Shown here: positions 7,059 to 15,357 of the stretch, piece after piece | Numbering within the stretch: the stretch's first letter is position 1 | Layout: every line of letters starts with the position of its first letter | Source: Phascolarctobacterium sp. | Lineage (GTDB): Bacteria > Bacillota > Negativicutes > Acidaminococcales > Acidaminococcaceae | Assembly: GCA_003150755.1 (NCBI GenBank) | Contig: QAMT01000002.1 | Coordinates: 186,001 to 250,000, forward strand | Length of the DNA: 64,000 bases | Direction of reading: 5' to 3' | Notes under the pieces: generated by a model | What the model was told of the DNA's origin: nothing | The model's input: only the letters and a program-made list of their open reading frames with translations | Database searches by the model: none | Made by a program: the position numbers and the translations under genes

Positions 7059-9775
7059 GTTGCAAACCTCACTCCCCTCGTGCCTGCCGCCACACTGGCC
7101 GCAATATCGTTCATCAGGTCATCATAATCGCTGCCGTTATTGATGTCACCGTAGTTATTTATATTGACAGTCATATCTCCGTCCGAGCCTGTGCTCTGCA
7201 CCCCCGGAATAAGATAAGAAGCCAGCGATTCCAATACTCCGCTGCGCAGCGGGATAACCGCCTCATCATAAGATTTTTCACCGATAACGCCTATGGTCGT
7301 ACCGGTAACGATGCCGCCGTTAGCGAAAAAGGAAGGAGTTTGATTGAATTGGTCCATTCCCGCGCCAAACGACATGCCGCCGCCTGAAGACATTCCACCC
7401 GGAGCAAGGCTTGTAATTGCGCCACTCGCAGCACCTATGCCAGCCGCTGCGCTTAAACCAGCCGTTAGCGTTGCTGTTGCAACTGCACCAGTGCCAGGGT
7501 CAACAACAAGTTTGGCCCACGCTGCCGGTGATAATGCTTCAGCCATTGCTGCCCCTTGTGCCGCAACTTCTGCTGTTTCTTTCGCCATAAGTCCTTTGCT
7601 TAATGCTGCTGCGGCCATTCGCTGCACTTGCCACTGAATAAACATGGCAATAATTTGCTTGCCCATGTTTTTAAGTGTTTTGCCAAAATTTTCACCGTAC
7701 ACTATGGCATTGGCCAGTCCTTGTGCTAATCCATTTTTCAATGTATTTGCTGCTTCAAGGGCAAAAGATAAATAACTGCTTTCGGCTTCCATTCGCCACT
7801 CCTGGTAAGCCGTCATAAGTTCCTGCATCTCTGTTTGTTGCTGCATAAATGCCGCTTTTTCTGCATCAAGGTACAGCAAATAACTTTCAAGGTCGCCCTG
7901 CCTGTACATTTCATCAAGTTCAGCTTTATAAGCCTGCATTTCAGTATAGCTGGAAATCTCCTGCTCCATTGCTTCCTGGATAATCTGCTGGCGCATAGCT
8001 GTCGATTGAGATATGGCCGCCGCTTCGGCCGCCGTTCTCTGTTCAAGCATCGCCTGGGCATTTGCCAGGACGCTGGCATCTCCGGTCTGCATAGCCCGCT
8101 CATAAAGCTGTTGTGCTTCTACAGTTGCATTATTGAATTTTGTCAGCCATTCATCAACAGAGTTAAGCCGCTGCTGCTTTTCTTTATCGATATTGGCATA
8201 AACCTTTTCAAATTCAGATAACCCTTCAATGTGCATGTCCAGCGCAAAGTTATTAAAATCACGCTGCAAATCAATCGTTTTATCCTTTGCATCGTTCAGT
8301 TCTGTATTCAGCCTGTCAATTTCGCGGTTCAGTTCAGTAAAGCCGCTTGCACTGCCGCCCATTCCGGAAGAACCACCGCCAACGTTTGCAAGGCTTTTCA
8401 GCCCAAGGTCATCAATATTCGCGGATTTAAACCCTTCATCTGCGGCAGGTATGCTTTTAGCGTACTTCTCGCGGATTTCGTTCAGTTTGCCAATCTGCAT
8501 ATTATCGGCAGTCATCTGAAGTTCCGCCGCTTCCTCGCGGATTTTATTAGCAAACCCGCGCATACCGTCGCCGCTTTCCTCAAAGCCGAAAATGCCGCCA
8601 AGTTTGCTAGCAGCAAAAGCAGCCGATGCGATAAGGTCTGCAATGTAGTTCTGCACGTCCGCAACCGCTGATGCCACTGTATGGTCAAAACTCACCCAGA
8701 AGGTATCCCAAAATTTACCAAGCTCCGCCCAGTTATCCCAAATAAGATATGCGCCTGCGCCAATAGCCGCAACCGCTATGCCTACCGGGCCTGTCATGCC
8801 AACAAAAGCCAGCGCCATTTTTGCGGCCTGCGCCGCCAGCAGCACTAAAGCAGGCACAGCAACCGATGTAATAACAGCGCCCAGCCCGGCAATGGCCATG
8901 CCCACCTCCGTCGGCACCATCTGCCGCAGCGCTTCACCGATGCCGCTTTGTTTTGTTATTGCAGTAAACTGACTAAGCGTATCCTGAAATTCAGCCATAG
9001 CACCTTTCAGATTAAATGCTTCGGTTATTTCCTTGCCGACTACGGTACTGAGCTGGCCAATGCTGTCCTGAATGTTCGACATCATGCCGTTAAGCGTCTG
9101 GCTTTGCTGCTGCATCATACCGCCAAACTGCTTGTTCATACCGCTAAGGATTGCCTGCACGCCTGTTGCGCCGTCAATCATGCCTTTGCTGGCCATATCC
9201 ATAGCCTGCGGCACGGTCGTGCCTATGGTATCAGCTAAAAGCTGCCAGGCAGGGATGCCGGTTTCATTTATCTGGTTCATTTCCTCTGCGCTTACTTTGG
9301 CTTTGGCCTGTATCTGGCCGATGGCCGTAGTAAGGCGGTTAATGCCGTCTTCGCCCATGCCCAGGGCTGCCGCGCTGTCGCCGATAGCCGTTAATATAGG
9401 TATTACCTGCTGCGCGTTAAAGCCAAACGCCAGCAGGCGCTTCGACGCATTCAAAAGCCCCGGCAGTTCAAACGGCGTCGCGGCCGCAAAACGCTCCAGC
9501 TCTGCCAAAAAATCTTTAGCCAGGTCTGCGCTTTTCAAAAGTGTAGTAAAAGCTTTTTCTGTCTGCTCCATCTGCGCCGCGCTGCGCACGGCTATCACGC
9601 CAAGCCCAGCTAGGGCCGCGCTTAAGCCAGTGATGCCGGTTAACACATCCTCGCTTATTTTTATGGAATTTCCGCCAAGTTTTTGGCGGAAAGTTTTTTG
9701 AACGCCCGTAATAGCTTTCTGAAATCCTTTGGTGTTTGCGCCTATCAAAACCTGTAAACTTGCTACAGTTGCCAT
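7055..9775 (-). CDS. Tail tape measure protein
   Basis: At 906 residues this is the longest gene of the tail module, and its length sets the tail length. The N-terminus is a typical TP901-1-type tape-measure start (GVQKTFRQKLGG, then a domain with LNASKRLLAFGFNAQQVIPIL and EEMNQINETGIPAWQLLADTIG). Two hydrophobic Ala/Gly-rich stretches around residues 290-345 are probable membrane segments. A long charged coiled coil with many Gln/Glu/Ala residues fills about 480-690. The C-terminal part is Gly/Ser-rich and ends in a region (GVIGEKSYDEAVIPL) common to tape-measure proteins. It follows the tail-assembly chaperone genes as expected. Confidence 0.93.
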   Translation of the reverse strand: MATVASLQVLIGANTKGFQKAITGVQKTFRQKLGGNSIKISEDVLTGITGLSAALAGLGVIAVRSAAQMEQTEKAFTTLLKSADLAKDFLAELERFAAATPFELPGLLNASKRLLAFGFNAQQVIPILTAIGDSAAALGMGEDGINRLTTAIGQIQAKAKVSAEEMNQINETGIPAWQLLADTIGTTVPQAMDMASKGMIDGATGVQAILSGMNKQFGGMMQQQSQTLNGMMSNIQDSIGQLSTVVGKEITEAFNLKGAMAEFQDTLSQFTAITKQSGIGEALRQMVPTEVGMAIAGLGAVITSVAVPALVLLAAQAAKMALAFVGMTGPVGIAVAAIGAGAYLIWDNWAELGKFWDTFWVSFDHTVASAVADVQNYIADLIASAAFAASKLGGIFGFEESGDGMRGFANKIREEAAELQMTADNMQIGKLNEIREKYAKSIPAADEGFKSANIDDLGLKSLANVGGGSSGMGGSASGFTELNREIDRLNTELNDAKDKTIDLQRDFNNFALDMHIEGLSEFEKVYANIDKEKQQRLNSVDEWLTKFNNATVEAQQLYERAMQTGDASVLANAQAMLEQRTAAEAAAISQSTAMRQQIIQEAMEQEISSYTEMQAYKAELDEMYRQGDLESYLLYLDAEKAAFMQQQTEMQELMTAYQEWRMEAESSYLSFALEAANTLKNGLAQGLANAIVYGENFGKTLKNMGKQIIAMFIQWQVQRMAAAALSKGLMAKETAEVAAQGAAMAEALSPAAWAKLVVDPGTGAVATATLTAGLSAAAGIGAASGAITSLAPGGMSSGGGMSFGAGMDQFNQTPSFFANGGIVTGTTIGVIGEKSYDEAVIPLRSGVLESLASYLIPGVQSTGSDGDMTVNINNYGDINNGSDYDDLMNDIAASVAAGTRGVRFAT

Positions 9776-9777
9776 GT

Positions 9778-10098
9778 TTAACCTCCTTCCTGCTGTAATC
9801 CGAACTCTGCCATTATTTCATTTAAAGTTTCTTGCTTTTCTTTTTCTGTCCGGCGCTTTTTGCGATGCGAAAAGAAACGTTTCAGCGGCGGATGCTTTTT
9901 GGGGCTGGCTACCTGGTATTGCGGATAAGCATCCCATACAATAAACAAATCTTCCAGCCTGTCGTAACGCCTCTGCCAGCCTTGCAGCATATAATCAATT
10001 TCAACAGGGCACAGCCGTTCAATTTCCCAGGGCTTAAGCGCCAGTTCTCCATAGCACCATGGCAGCACTGTTTCCAGCCAGTCCGAAAAGCTTGTTAC
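9778..10098 (-). CDS. Tail assembly chaperone, -1 frameshift extension (gpT-like)
   Basis: This frame is open from the GGGAAAG site at 10098-10104 down to 9778 and gives 106 residues after slippage (VTSFSDWLETVLPW...), ending in a strongly basic region (FFSHRKKRRTEKEKQ). A GTG at 10068 could start a separate 96-residue protein, but no clear ribosome site precedes it. The frame is exactly -1 relative to the upstream chaperone, and the slip site is directly before that gene's stop. In lambda and most siphoviruses the second chaperone is made only as such a fusion. It lies just upstream of the tape-measure gene, where gpT-like frames belong. Confidence 0.78.
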   Translation of the reverse strand, partial: VTSFSDWLETVLPWCYGELALKPWEIERLCPVEIDYMLQGWQRRYDRLEDLFIVWDAYPQYQVASPKKHPPLKRFFSHRKKRRTEKEKQETLNEIMAEFGLQQEGG

Positions 10099-10451
10099 TT
10101 TCCCGGCTCGCTTTCCGTTTCCGTGTCAGCATCGCCTTTAGTATTGCCGACAGCACCGGCCTTTGTAAGTGCAAGCAACACAATGTCTTGCAGCATATAC
10201 AGAGGGTTGTCCTTAAGATAGTTTTCTAAAATCTGCATGGCCTTTTTCTCAGTTACTGAAGGCTGCTCAGCCTGCAAGCCAATATATAAGCACATCAGCG
10301 TATCACCGTGGCTAAACGGAGCGTTAAGCACCAGTTTTGCAATGTTTTTGGTTGAAATAAGCTGCTCCAGTTTGAGCAGCGCCTTAATATCGTACTTTAA
10401 AATGTACTGTTTATCGTTAACTGTTAAAACAACAGATGTATTCGCTTTCAT
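10095..10451 (-). CDS. Tail assembly chaperone, zero-frame product (gpG-like)
   Basis: A 118-residue protein starting MKANTSVVLTVNDKQYILKYD at an ATG seven bases from GGAGG; an 11-codon longer frame is less likely. It has the shape of GTA gp10/TP901-1-type tail chaperones: a short beta hairpin, then helices (IKALLKLEQLIS) and an acidic disordered tail (GDADTETESEPGK). The protein is thought to coat the tape measure during tail growth. Its last sense codons are CCG GGA AAG directly before TAA, the lambda-type slippery heptamer. Confidence 0.82.
   Translation of the reverse strand: MKANTSVVLTVNDKQYILKYDIKALLKLEQLISTKNIAKLVLNAPFSHGDTLMCLYIGLQAEQPSVTEKKAMQILENYLKDNPLYMLQDIVLLALTKAGAVGNTKGDADTETESEPGK
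10098..10104 (-). promoter_or_regulatory. Programmed -1 ribosomal frameshift site GGGAAAG
   Basis: The minus-strand heptamer G GGA AAG is in the proper X XXY YYZ phase (CCG GGA AAG TAA) and is immediately followed by the zero-frame stop. It is the same heptamer used by the lambda G/GT frameshift. Shifting back one base opens a frame of 106 codons with no stop. Confidence 0.82.
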
Positions 10452-10509
10452 TTTGTCGCCTCCATATAAAGTAAGCCAGGGCAAAGCCCTGGCCGTATTT
10501 TATTATCAA

Positions 10510-11268
10510 TTATGCAGTTACTGTGCAGAGTGCCACATTACTGTATCCGTTCTGCGCGCCACCGTTTACTTTCAGGCGGAAGTATGTTACACCGGCTTGC
10601 AGCCCTGTAACAGTTGCGCTGGTTGCGCCGTTTTCAATTTCGGTATCGTCGTCTTCAAAGTCGATGCCGTTAGTGCTGGTTTGCACTACAATGGCCGTTG
10701 CGCCGCTGATTTTGGCAAAAGTCAAATCAGCTTCGCCGCTGCTTCCGGCTGTCGCCGCAAGGTCCGTAATTTTGCCGCTTGTCGCGCCCGGGTCCGGCTC
10801 ATTGGTACTGAACTCCGGCGCGCCAATGCCGCTGAACGTAACTGTTGCCGTTGCAACGTCGTCGTGCGGGTTATCATCGCTGAACTCTGTAATATTGGCA
10901 AAACCTTTCACTGCATTGCCGTTTTTATCACGGCGCATCAGATATACCGGAATGTCATTCAGGAAGGCATAACGCATAATGTCAAAGCCGTTATCGTTTA
11001 CCTTATACACACATTCCTGTTCAATGCTCCATGTTTTCGTGCCCTGAAGCGTTTCGCCCCAGCCGCCGGAACTTTTATCGCTGGCATCGATTTCATCTGC
11101 GCTCATGGAAAGCGGAGAATTACGCTGCCCGCCCACAAGATTCCAGTTGGGATTTTCAACGGTAGCACCTTCACCGTAAGCAATATACAGCAGCAGGTTT
11201 TTGCCTGCCAGGCTCTGGCTGGCATTGGTGTTTTGCGGATAGTACGCCGGGTTAATTGCCAAGGTCAT
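10510..11268 (-). CDS. Major tail tube protein with C-terminal Ig/FN3-like domain
   Basis: A 252-residue protein. Residues 1-155 look like the TP901-1/HK97-type tail tube subunit: GKNLLLYIAYGE start, QRNSPLSMSADEIDASDKSSGGWGETLQG loop (shown in part by family), then WSIEQECVY and FSGIGAPE, which ends the tube domain. Residues about 165-252 form a fibronectin-III-like domain (ITDLAATAGSSGEADLTF, TAIVVQTSTNG, ATVTGLQAGVTYFRLKV). Such decorations project from the tail tube and bind weakly to carbohydrate surfaces in other phages. The capsid gene in this prophage carries a similar terminal domain. Confidence 0.88.
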   Translation of the reverse strand: MTLAINPAYYPQNTNASQSLAGKNLLLYIAYGEGATVENPNWNLVGGQRNSPLSMSADEIDASDKSSGGWGETLQGTKTWSIEQECVYKVNDNGFDIMRYAFLNDIPVYLMRRDKNGNAVKGFANITEFSDDNPHDDVATATVTFSGIGAPEFSTNEPDPGATSGKITDLAATAGSSGEADLTFAKISGATAIVVQTSTNGIDFEDDDTEIENGATSATVTGLQAGVTYFRLKVNGGAQNGYSNVALCTVTA

Positions 11269-11280
11269 TCAAATTCCCCC

Positions 11281-11721
11281 TTAATATTTATTCTGTTCAA
11301 CAGTAATGGCCACGCGCACAATGCCGTGCTGCCATACTTCATCATCATTCCAGTCTTCCGCACGCGCCTCTACGCTTTCAATGTTAAGCATAATCAGGCT
11401 GTAACCTTCTAGCGGAAAGGTGCCGTGGCCGGCAACGCCGGTTAAGACGGTAACGATTTCATTGACAATCTCATTGACGCGCTTTTTCCCTTTATAGCGG
11501 CTGTACACATCAAGCGTTACCGTTGTTTCCCATAATGCGGTATTGCCTTTTGTGCCCTGCGGAATGGCCGTAATTCCGCCTATAATAACAAATTCTTCGC
11601 CCGGCAGCTTGCCGCTTTCAAACGGAGTGCTGTCATCCATAACCGGGTAGCCGGTAAGATTGTCGTTCAATGTTTTAAATACTGCCGCCTGCACGGCAGT
11701 CAGCGGTACTGTTCTTATCAT
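11281..11721 (-). CDS. Tail terminator/completion protein (DUF3168-like)
   Basis: A 146-residue protein beginning MIRTVPLTAVQAAVFKTL. The pattern of an initial helix, a FVIIGGITAIPQ strand, a TTVTLDVYSRYKGKKRVNEI strand-helix and a late strand (RVAITVEQ) fits the tail-terminator or head-tail joining family (DUF3168/gpU-like) that caps the tube. It lies between the HK97 gp10-like gene and the major tail gene, the conserved place for this protein. It overlaps the gene before it by four bases. Confidence 0.75.
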   Translation of the reverse strand: MIRTVPLTAVQAAVFKTLNDNLTGYPVMDDSTPFESGKLPGEEFVIIGGITAIPQGTKGNTALWETTVTLDVYSRYKGKKRVNEIVNEIVTVLTGVAGHGTFPLEGYSLIMLNIESVEARAEDWNDDEVWQHGIVRVAITVEQNKY

Positions 11722-12170
11722 GGCATAGTCCTCAAAATCTGTTTGATTTCGTTTTCAACTTTCGGTTCTTCTGCCCGGAAGGCAGGCTCCATAAAAGGCT
11801 CGGCATGGCGTTTCGGTATAGTTACCGCACCGCCGGCAAAATAATCTTTACCGTTCTTTTCCATTTTCATGGCTTTTTTCTTACGCGGCTTAACCGTTGT
11901 AGCGTCAACGCCAAACTCAATTAAATGCGCATGCGGAGCTTTGCGCCCGTTGGTTTTAACAACAGAGAGCATACCTCTGCCGTTAAAACGTGCGGTAATA
12001 CTGTCGCGCAGCGTGCCGCTTTTAACAGGCGCTCTGCTTTTGGCCCCGTCACGCACATTACGCCCAGCCTTGCTGATAGCCTTTTCAATGCGTTTGCGGC
12101 TGTTGGTATCGTAAACCTTCAGCTTGCGCACGGCTTCATCCAGTCCCTTAACCTCCATCGAAAACGTCAT
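11718..12170 (-). CDS. HK97 gp10-like head-tail connector / minor tail protein
   Basis: A 150-residue protein starting MTFSMEVKGLDEAVRKL at 12170, eight bases after AAAGGA; an upstream ATG at 12188 is open but poorly placed. It contains the hallmark KAGRNVRDGAKSRAPVKSGTLRDSI of the HK97 gp10 family. The family helps to complete the neck before the tail is joined. Neighbours on both sides fit the standard order. Confidence 0.88.
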   Translation of the reverse strand: MTFSMEVKGLDEAVRKLKVYDTNSRKRIEKAISKAGRNVRDGAKSRAPVKSGTLRDSITARFNGRGMLSVVKTNGRKAPHAHLIEFGVDATTVKPRKKKAMKMEKNGKDYFAGGAVTIPKRHAEPFMEPAFRAEEPKVENEIKQILRTMP

Positions 12171-12187
12171 GGTATTTCCTTTTGGCA

Positions 12188-12523
12188 TCAGCGGGGTTTA
12201 AGCTCCTTTGTTTCAATTTCAAGATAAACAGGCGCGCCATCCAGCTCCGTAATATTCACAATGTCGTAAATGCTGCCGTCATGCTTAATGCGCATGTCCG
12301 GCGTTACATCTGCATCGCCGCATGGCTTGCGGATAGTCCAGAAAACCGGGATAAAGTTTACATGGTCGCCCATATATTCTTTTCTTGCGGCCGCTTTGGC
12401 GTTTTTTGCTGCCCAGGCTGTAAATACCTCCTGCCAGCCGCTTACAGCCTTGCCGCCGAGATTATCGCGGGTTTCCTGCGCCTTTAAAAATATTATCTGT
12501 TTATTTAAGCCGCCGGGATTCAT
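12188..12523 (-). CDS. Head closure / head-tail adaptor (SPP1 gp16-like)
   Basis: A 111-residue protein with the usual start of the phage head-tail adaptor family (GLNKQIIFLKAQETRDNLGGKAVSGWQ), a central AWAAKNAKAAARKEYMG helix, and strands around the MRIKHDGSIYDIVNI motif. The family closes the portal after DNA packaging. Start overlaps the previous stop by four bases. Confidence 0.86.
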   Translation of the reverse strand: MNPGGLNKQIIFLKAQETRDNLGGKAVSGWQEVFTAWAAKNAKAAARKEYMGDHVNFIPVFWTIRKPCGDADVTPDMRIKHDGSIYDIVNITELDGAPVYLEIETKELKPR

Positions 12524-13044
12524 AACGTAACCACCTCACCCGGAGCCAGCAGGCAGCGGACGGAAAATGGCATTTCAGCAACACTCTTGCCGTCAGTAAC
12601 AGGCAAGCGGTTTTCATACCAATGGCACGCAAGCTGCATAATGGCAAGTTTCACCATATCATCAACCTGCGCGGCATCAGTCACGCCAGTAATGTATGTT
12701 GCAGTAAGCTGGCCATTGCCCGCTTTGTCAAAAACAAGCTTATAATTCAAATCCGGTTTTACGGTATAGCCGGATACGGCGTTTCCTTTTTCATCAGTCA
12801 GGCTGATAAGTTCTTTAAAAAACTCACTGCGCGGCAGTTCAGTTTCTTTTTCCCAGCCGGTTGTAACTTCCAAAGTCTGCGTCATATAAGCTTTGTGCTG
12901 ATATTCTTCCGCCGTTTTGCGTGCAGCTGAAATAAGCTGTGACAGCAAGGCATCCTCGCTGTCACAGTCTACATGCAGATATTCCTTAAGCTGCTCAACT
13001 GTTACGGGCTCATCCGCCGGCGGCTTTATTACCCGTATAAGCAT
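12520..13044 (-). CDS. Head-tail connector (HK97 gp6-like)
   Basis: A 174-residue protein. It has the gp6 signature: PVTVEQLKEYLHVDC near the N-terminus, a DALLSQLISAARKTAEEY helix, and a VKLAIMQLACHWYENR helix in the C-terminal half. The family forms a ring below the portal. Its ATG overlaps the capsid gene's final base. Confidence 0.88.
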   Translation of the reverse strand: MLIRVIKPPADEPVTVEQLKEYLHVDCDSEDALLSQLISAARKTAEEYQHKAYMTQTLEVTTGWEKETELPRSEFFKELISLTDEKGNAVSGYTVKPDLNYKLVFDKAGNGQLTATYITGVTDAAQVDDMVKLAIMQLACHWYENRLPVTDGKSVAEMPFSVRCLLAPGEVVTL

Positions 13045-14594
13045 TATTCTCCACCGGGAACGGTTGCGCTTGCCGCATTGGATACGCCGGCATTAGTTCC
13101 GCCGTAAACTACAATCTTGTAGTTATAGCTGCCATCAGGCACATTAGCGTCGCTGTAGCTTGCCGCAGTACCTGCCAGAGTTGTTTCGTTGATGCGGTTA
13201 TAGGTTACGCCGTCATCGCTGCGCAGTACGTTAATGCCCTCTGCTCCGGTCGGTGCAGTCCAGGTAAGCGCCACAGTGCTGCCGGTTGCATCAGCTGCAA
13301 GGTTGGCCACCGGAGTGCTGGCTGCGGTAGTGCCGCCCAGGATAACATACGGAGATACCTGGGTAGCGCCGCCTTCCAGGATATACGGAGCGTTAACCCA
13401 GGGTTTGCCGTCAACATTGCGGAATGCTTTGATAACGGTCTGGTTGCTGGTGAATTTAACATGTTCGCTCATTGCAATATAGATACCGCTGCCATCTTTG
13501 ATGAGGTATTTTTTAAGGTTTACCAGCACAATGTCGCCGGTGCTGCCCACGGGCGCGCTCATGCCGGTAAGGAACAGCGGCAGCCCCATCAGTGTGGACG
13601 GCACGCCCTTGGTAAGGTCGCCCTGGATGAAGATGAAGCGGCCGGAAGCATCCTGCAATTTAATGAGCGAAGGCAGCGTTGTCGTGTGGGCGATAAAGAT
13701 TGCCTCGCTTAAATCCTCTGCCGGGAACGCGCCCATCATATTGGCAATATCATCAGTGCTGACCTGGTTGGCTGTTTTACGGGTAATAACCAGGCGGCCT
13801 TTGTTATCGGCAGTTGCATAGCCAACGGGTTTGCCGTCGCCGTTGCCGTTGATAAAGGCACGGTCTTCTGCTCGTACAATCGCATTGCTCAGAAGCTGGC
13901 TGAAAATTGCAGAGGACGCAGGCGCGTTTCTCAGTAAGGTATCGTTTACGGTAATGAAGGCCGCAACTTCTTTCGGCTGTAATTCTACATTACGGAAGCT
14001 TGCCTTTGTTTCCGGCTTTTCAGCACCTTCATCAATCCATGCAACGCTTACGCCGCCATCCTGCCCGGCAGAATAGTCGAGTGCAGGCATGTTGATTTTA
14101 GCGTCCGGATATTCGCCTGCCGGAATTACAAACGCATGCGGACGGATAAGGCTTTCCTTGGCACCGATGTTCAGCAGTTCATCGCTGAACTGTTCCGGGA
14201 TAAGGTAGCCGCCGGAAGCTCCGTCGGTAGTGCTTTGTGCTTTAAGATGCTCCAGGCGGCCTTTTTTGTCGCCGAACTTGATAGCATGCAGCACTTCGCC
14301 CAGGGATTTAAAACCGCAGTTGTCCTTGTCGCCTTCTTTAACAGGGTCCACCACGATGCCGGGCCCGCCGCCATTAAAAACACTGCCGGATGCAGGTGTG
14401 TTTGCTTCGTTGCTTGCAATGGTTTTCTGCATTTCGATTGCTGCGTTAAGCCCAAAAATTTCAGTTTGCAAGTCATCAAATTCCTCTTTTGCTTCATCTA
14501 AATTTTCAATTTTGCCTTCTTTCATGCTTGCGATAATGCTTTTCTGCTTGTCAATTAAAGAAGCTCTTTTCTGAAGCATTTCCTGTAAGTTCAT
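13044..14594 (-). CDS. Major capsid protein (HK97 gp5-like) with C-terminal Ig/FN3-like domain
   Basis: A 516-residue capsid precursor. Residues 1-65 form a charged coiled coil (the delta or scaffold domain, normally removed by the protease). From about 110 the HK97 fold is evident: TTDGASGGYLIPEQFSDELL, the AWIDEGAEKPET E-loop area, and SSAIFSQLLSNAIVRAEDRAFINGNG. The conserved core ends near ILGGTTAA at about 428. The last roughly 90 residues are an extra FN3/Ig-like domain (VANLAADATGSTVALTWTAP, YNYKIVVYGG). Such domains are surface decorations of the head. The order protease-capsid-gp6 is the HK97 standard. Confidence 0.93.
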   Translation of the reverse strand: MNLQEMLQKRASLIDKQKSIIASMKEGKIENLDEAKEEFDDLQTEIFGLNAAIEMQKTIASNEANTPASGSVFNGGGPGIVVDPVKEGDKDNCGFKSLGEVLHAIKFGDKKGRLEHLKAQSTTDGASGGYLIPEQFSDELLNIGAKESLIRPHAFVIPAGEYPDAKINMPALDYSAGQDGGVSVAWIDEGAEKPETKASFRNVELQPKEVAAFITVNDTLLRNAPASSAIFSQLLSNAIVRAEDRAFINGNGDGKPVGYATADNKGRLVITRKTANQVSTDDIANMMGAFPAEDLSEAIFIAHTTTLPSLIKLQDASGRFIFIQGDLTKGVPSTLMGLPLFLTGMSAPVGSTGDIVLVNLKKYLIKDGSGIYIAMSEHVKFTSNQTVIKAFRNVDGKPWVNAPYILEGGATQVSPYVILGGTTAASTPVANLAADATGSTVALTWTAPTGAEGINVLRSDDGVTYNRINETTLAGTAASYSDANVPDGSYNYKIVVYGGTNAGVSNAASATVPGGE

Positions 14595-14597
14595 AAT

Positions 14598-15356
14598 TTA
14601 AACCTCCATATTTTCATTTATTTGCAGCTGCATCTGCATTTTTAATAAGTCATCGGTTTTCATGTCAACAACTGCCTTGTCCGCACGCAGCAGTGAATAA
14701 ATCTTTTCTGCTGTTTCTTTTGGCAAAAGCGGTATCGCTCCGCTGTCATCAAGCGCTTTCTCGGCAAGCTTCAGCGCTGCCGATACATCAATACCGGCAG
14801 CTTTGGCTTTAACAAGCGTTGCATCCGGATTAGACGGAATAGTGCAGCAACTGTATTCCCAAAGTTCCTGCGAAAGAAAATCAATGCCCCACGGGCGCGA
14901 TTCATCTTCCACATATTTCCATTCTGTTGCACGGAACCCGCAGCTGACAGCGTTAAGAAAACCGTTTTTATACATCTGTCCAATCATATAGCCAAAATCG
15001 TAAATCTCCCGGCTGACGAACTGTGCGCGGCCAATAAGCTGGCCGTTTTCAATGCGTTCTTCCAGGCTTTTGGCCACAGGTGGGTCATCCCATTCGTGGT
15101 CCCATAGCACCACTGGGTTTTTGCGGTAATTCTCCAGGCTCCATCCGTCGGGGTTAATGGTGTCAAAATCCCTGTCGATGTTAGCGTTGGAAATTACAAA
15201 ATCACAAATCAGGATGCCGTCCTTTTCTTCCACTACCTTTACCTTATCCAGATAGGCAGTTTTGCGCCCATAGATTTCATCAGCAACAGGGCCTGGTTCC
15301 GGTAAAGCATGTTTTTTCATCAGCTCCCTGTACTCCGGAAGCTTGTGCATCGTCAT
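14598..15356 (-). CDS. HK97-type prohead protease (peptidase S78/U35)
   Basis: A 252-residue protease that matures the head by removing capsid scaffold domains. The ATG at 15356 follows the portal stop by one base and has a GCAGGTG ribosome site; a GTG/ATG frame ten codons longer would overlap portal by 29 bases. Catalytic features visible are His in VVLWDHEWDD (about residue 87) and Ser in NAVSCGFRATEW (about 138). The C-terminal half is a lysine/alanine-rich helix region ending with a Gln/Met-rich segment. Confidence 0.92.
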   Translation of the reverse strand: MTMHKLPEYRELMKKHALPEPGPVADEIYGRKTAYLDKVKVVEEKDGILICDFVISNANIDRDFDTINPDGWSLENYRKNPVVLWDHEWDDPPVAKSLEERIENGQLIGRAQFVSREIYDFGYMIGQMYKNGFLNAVSCGFRATEWKYVEDESRPWGIDFLSQELWEYSCCTIPSNPDATLVKAKAAGIDVSAALKLAEKALDDSGAIPLLPKETAEKIYSLLRADKAVVDMKTDDLLKMQMQLQINENMEV

Positions 15357-15357
15357 A

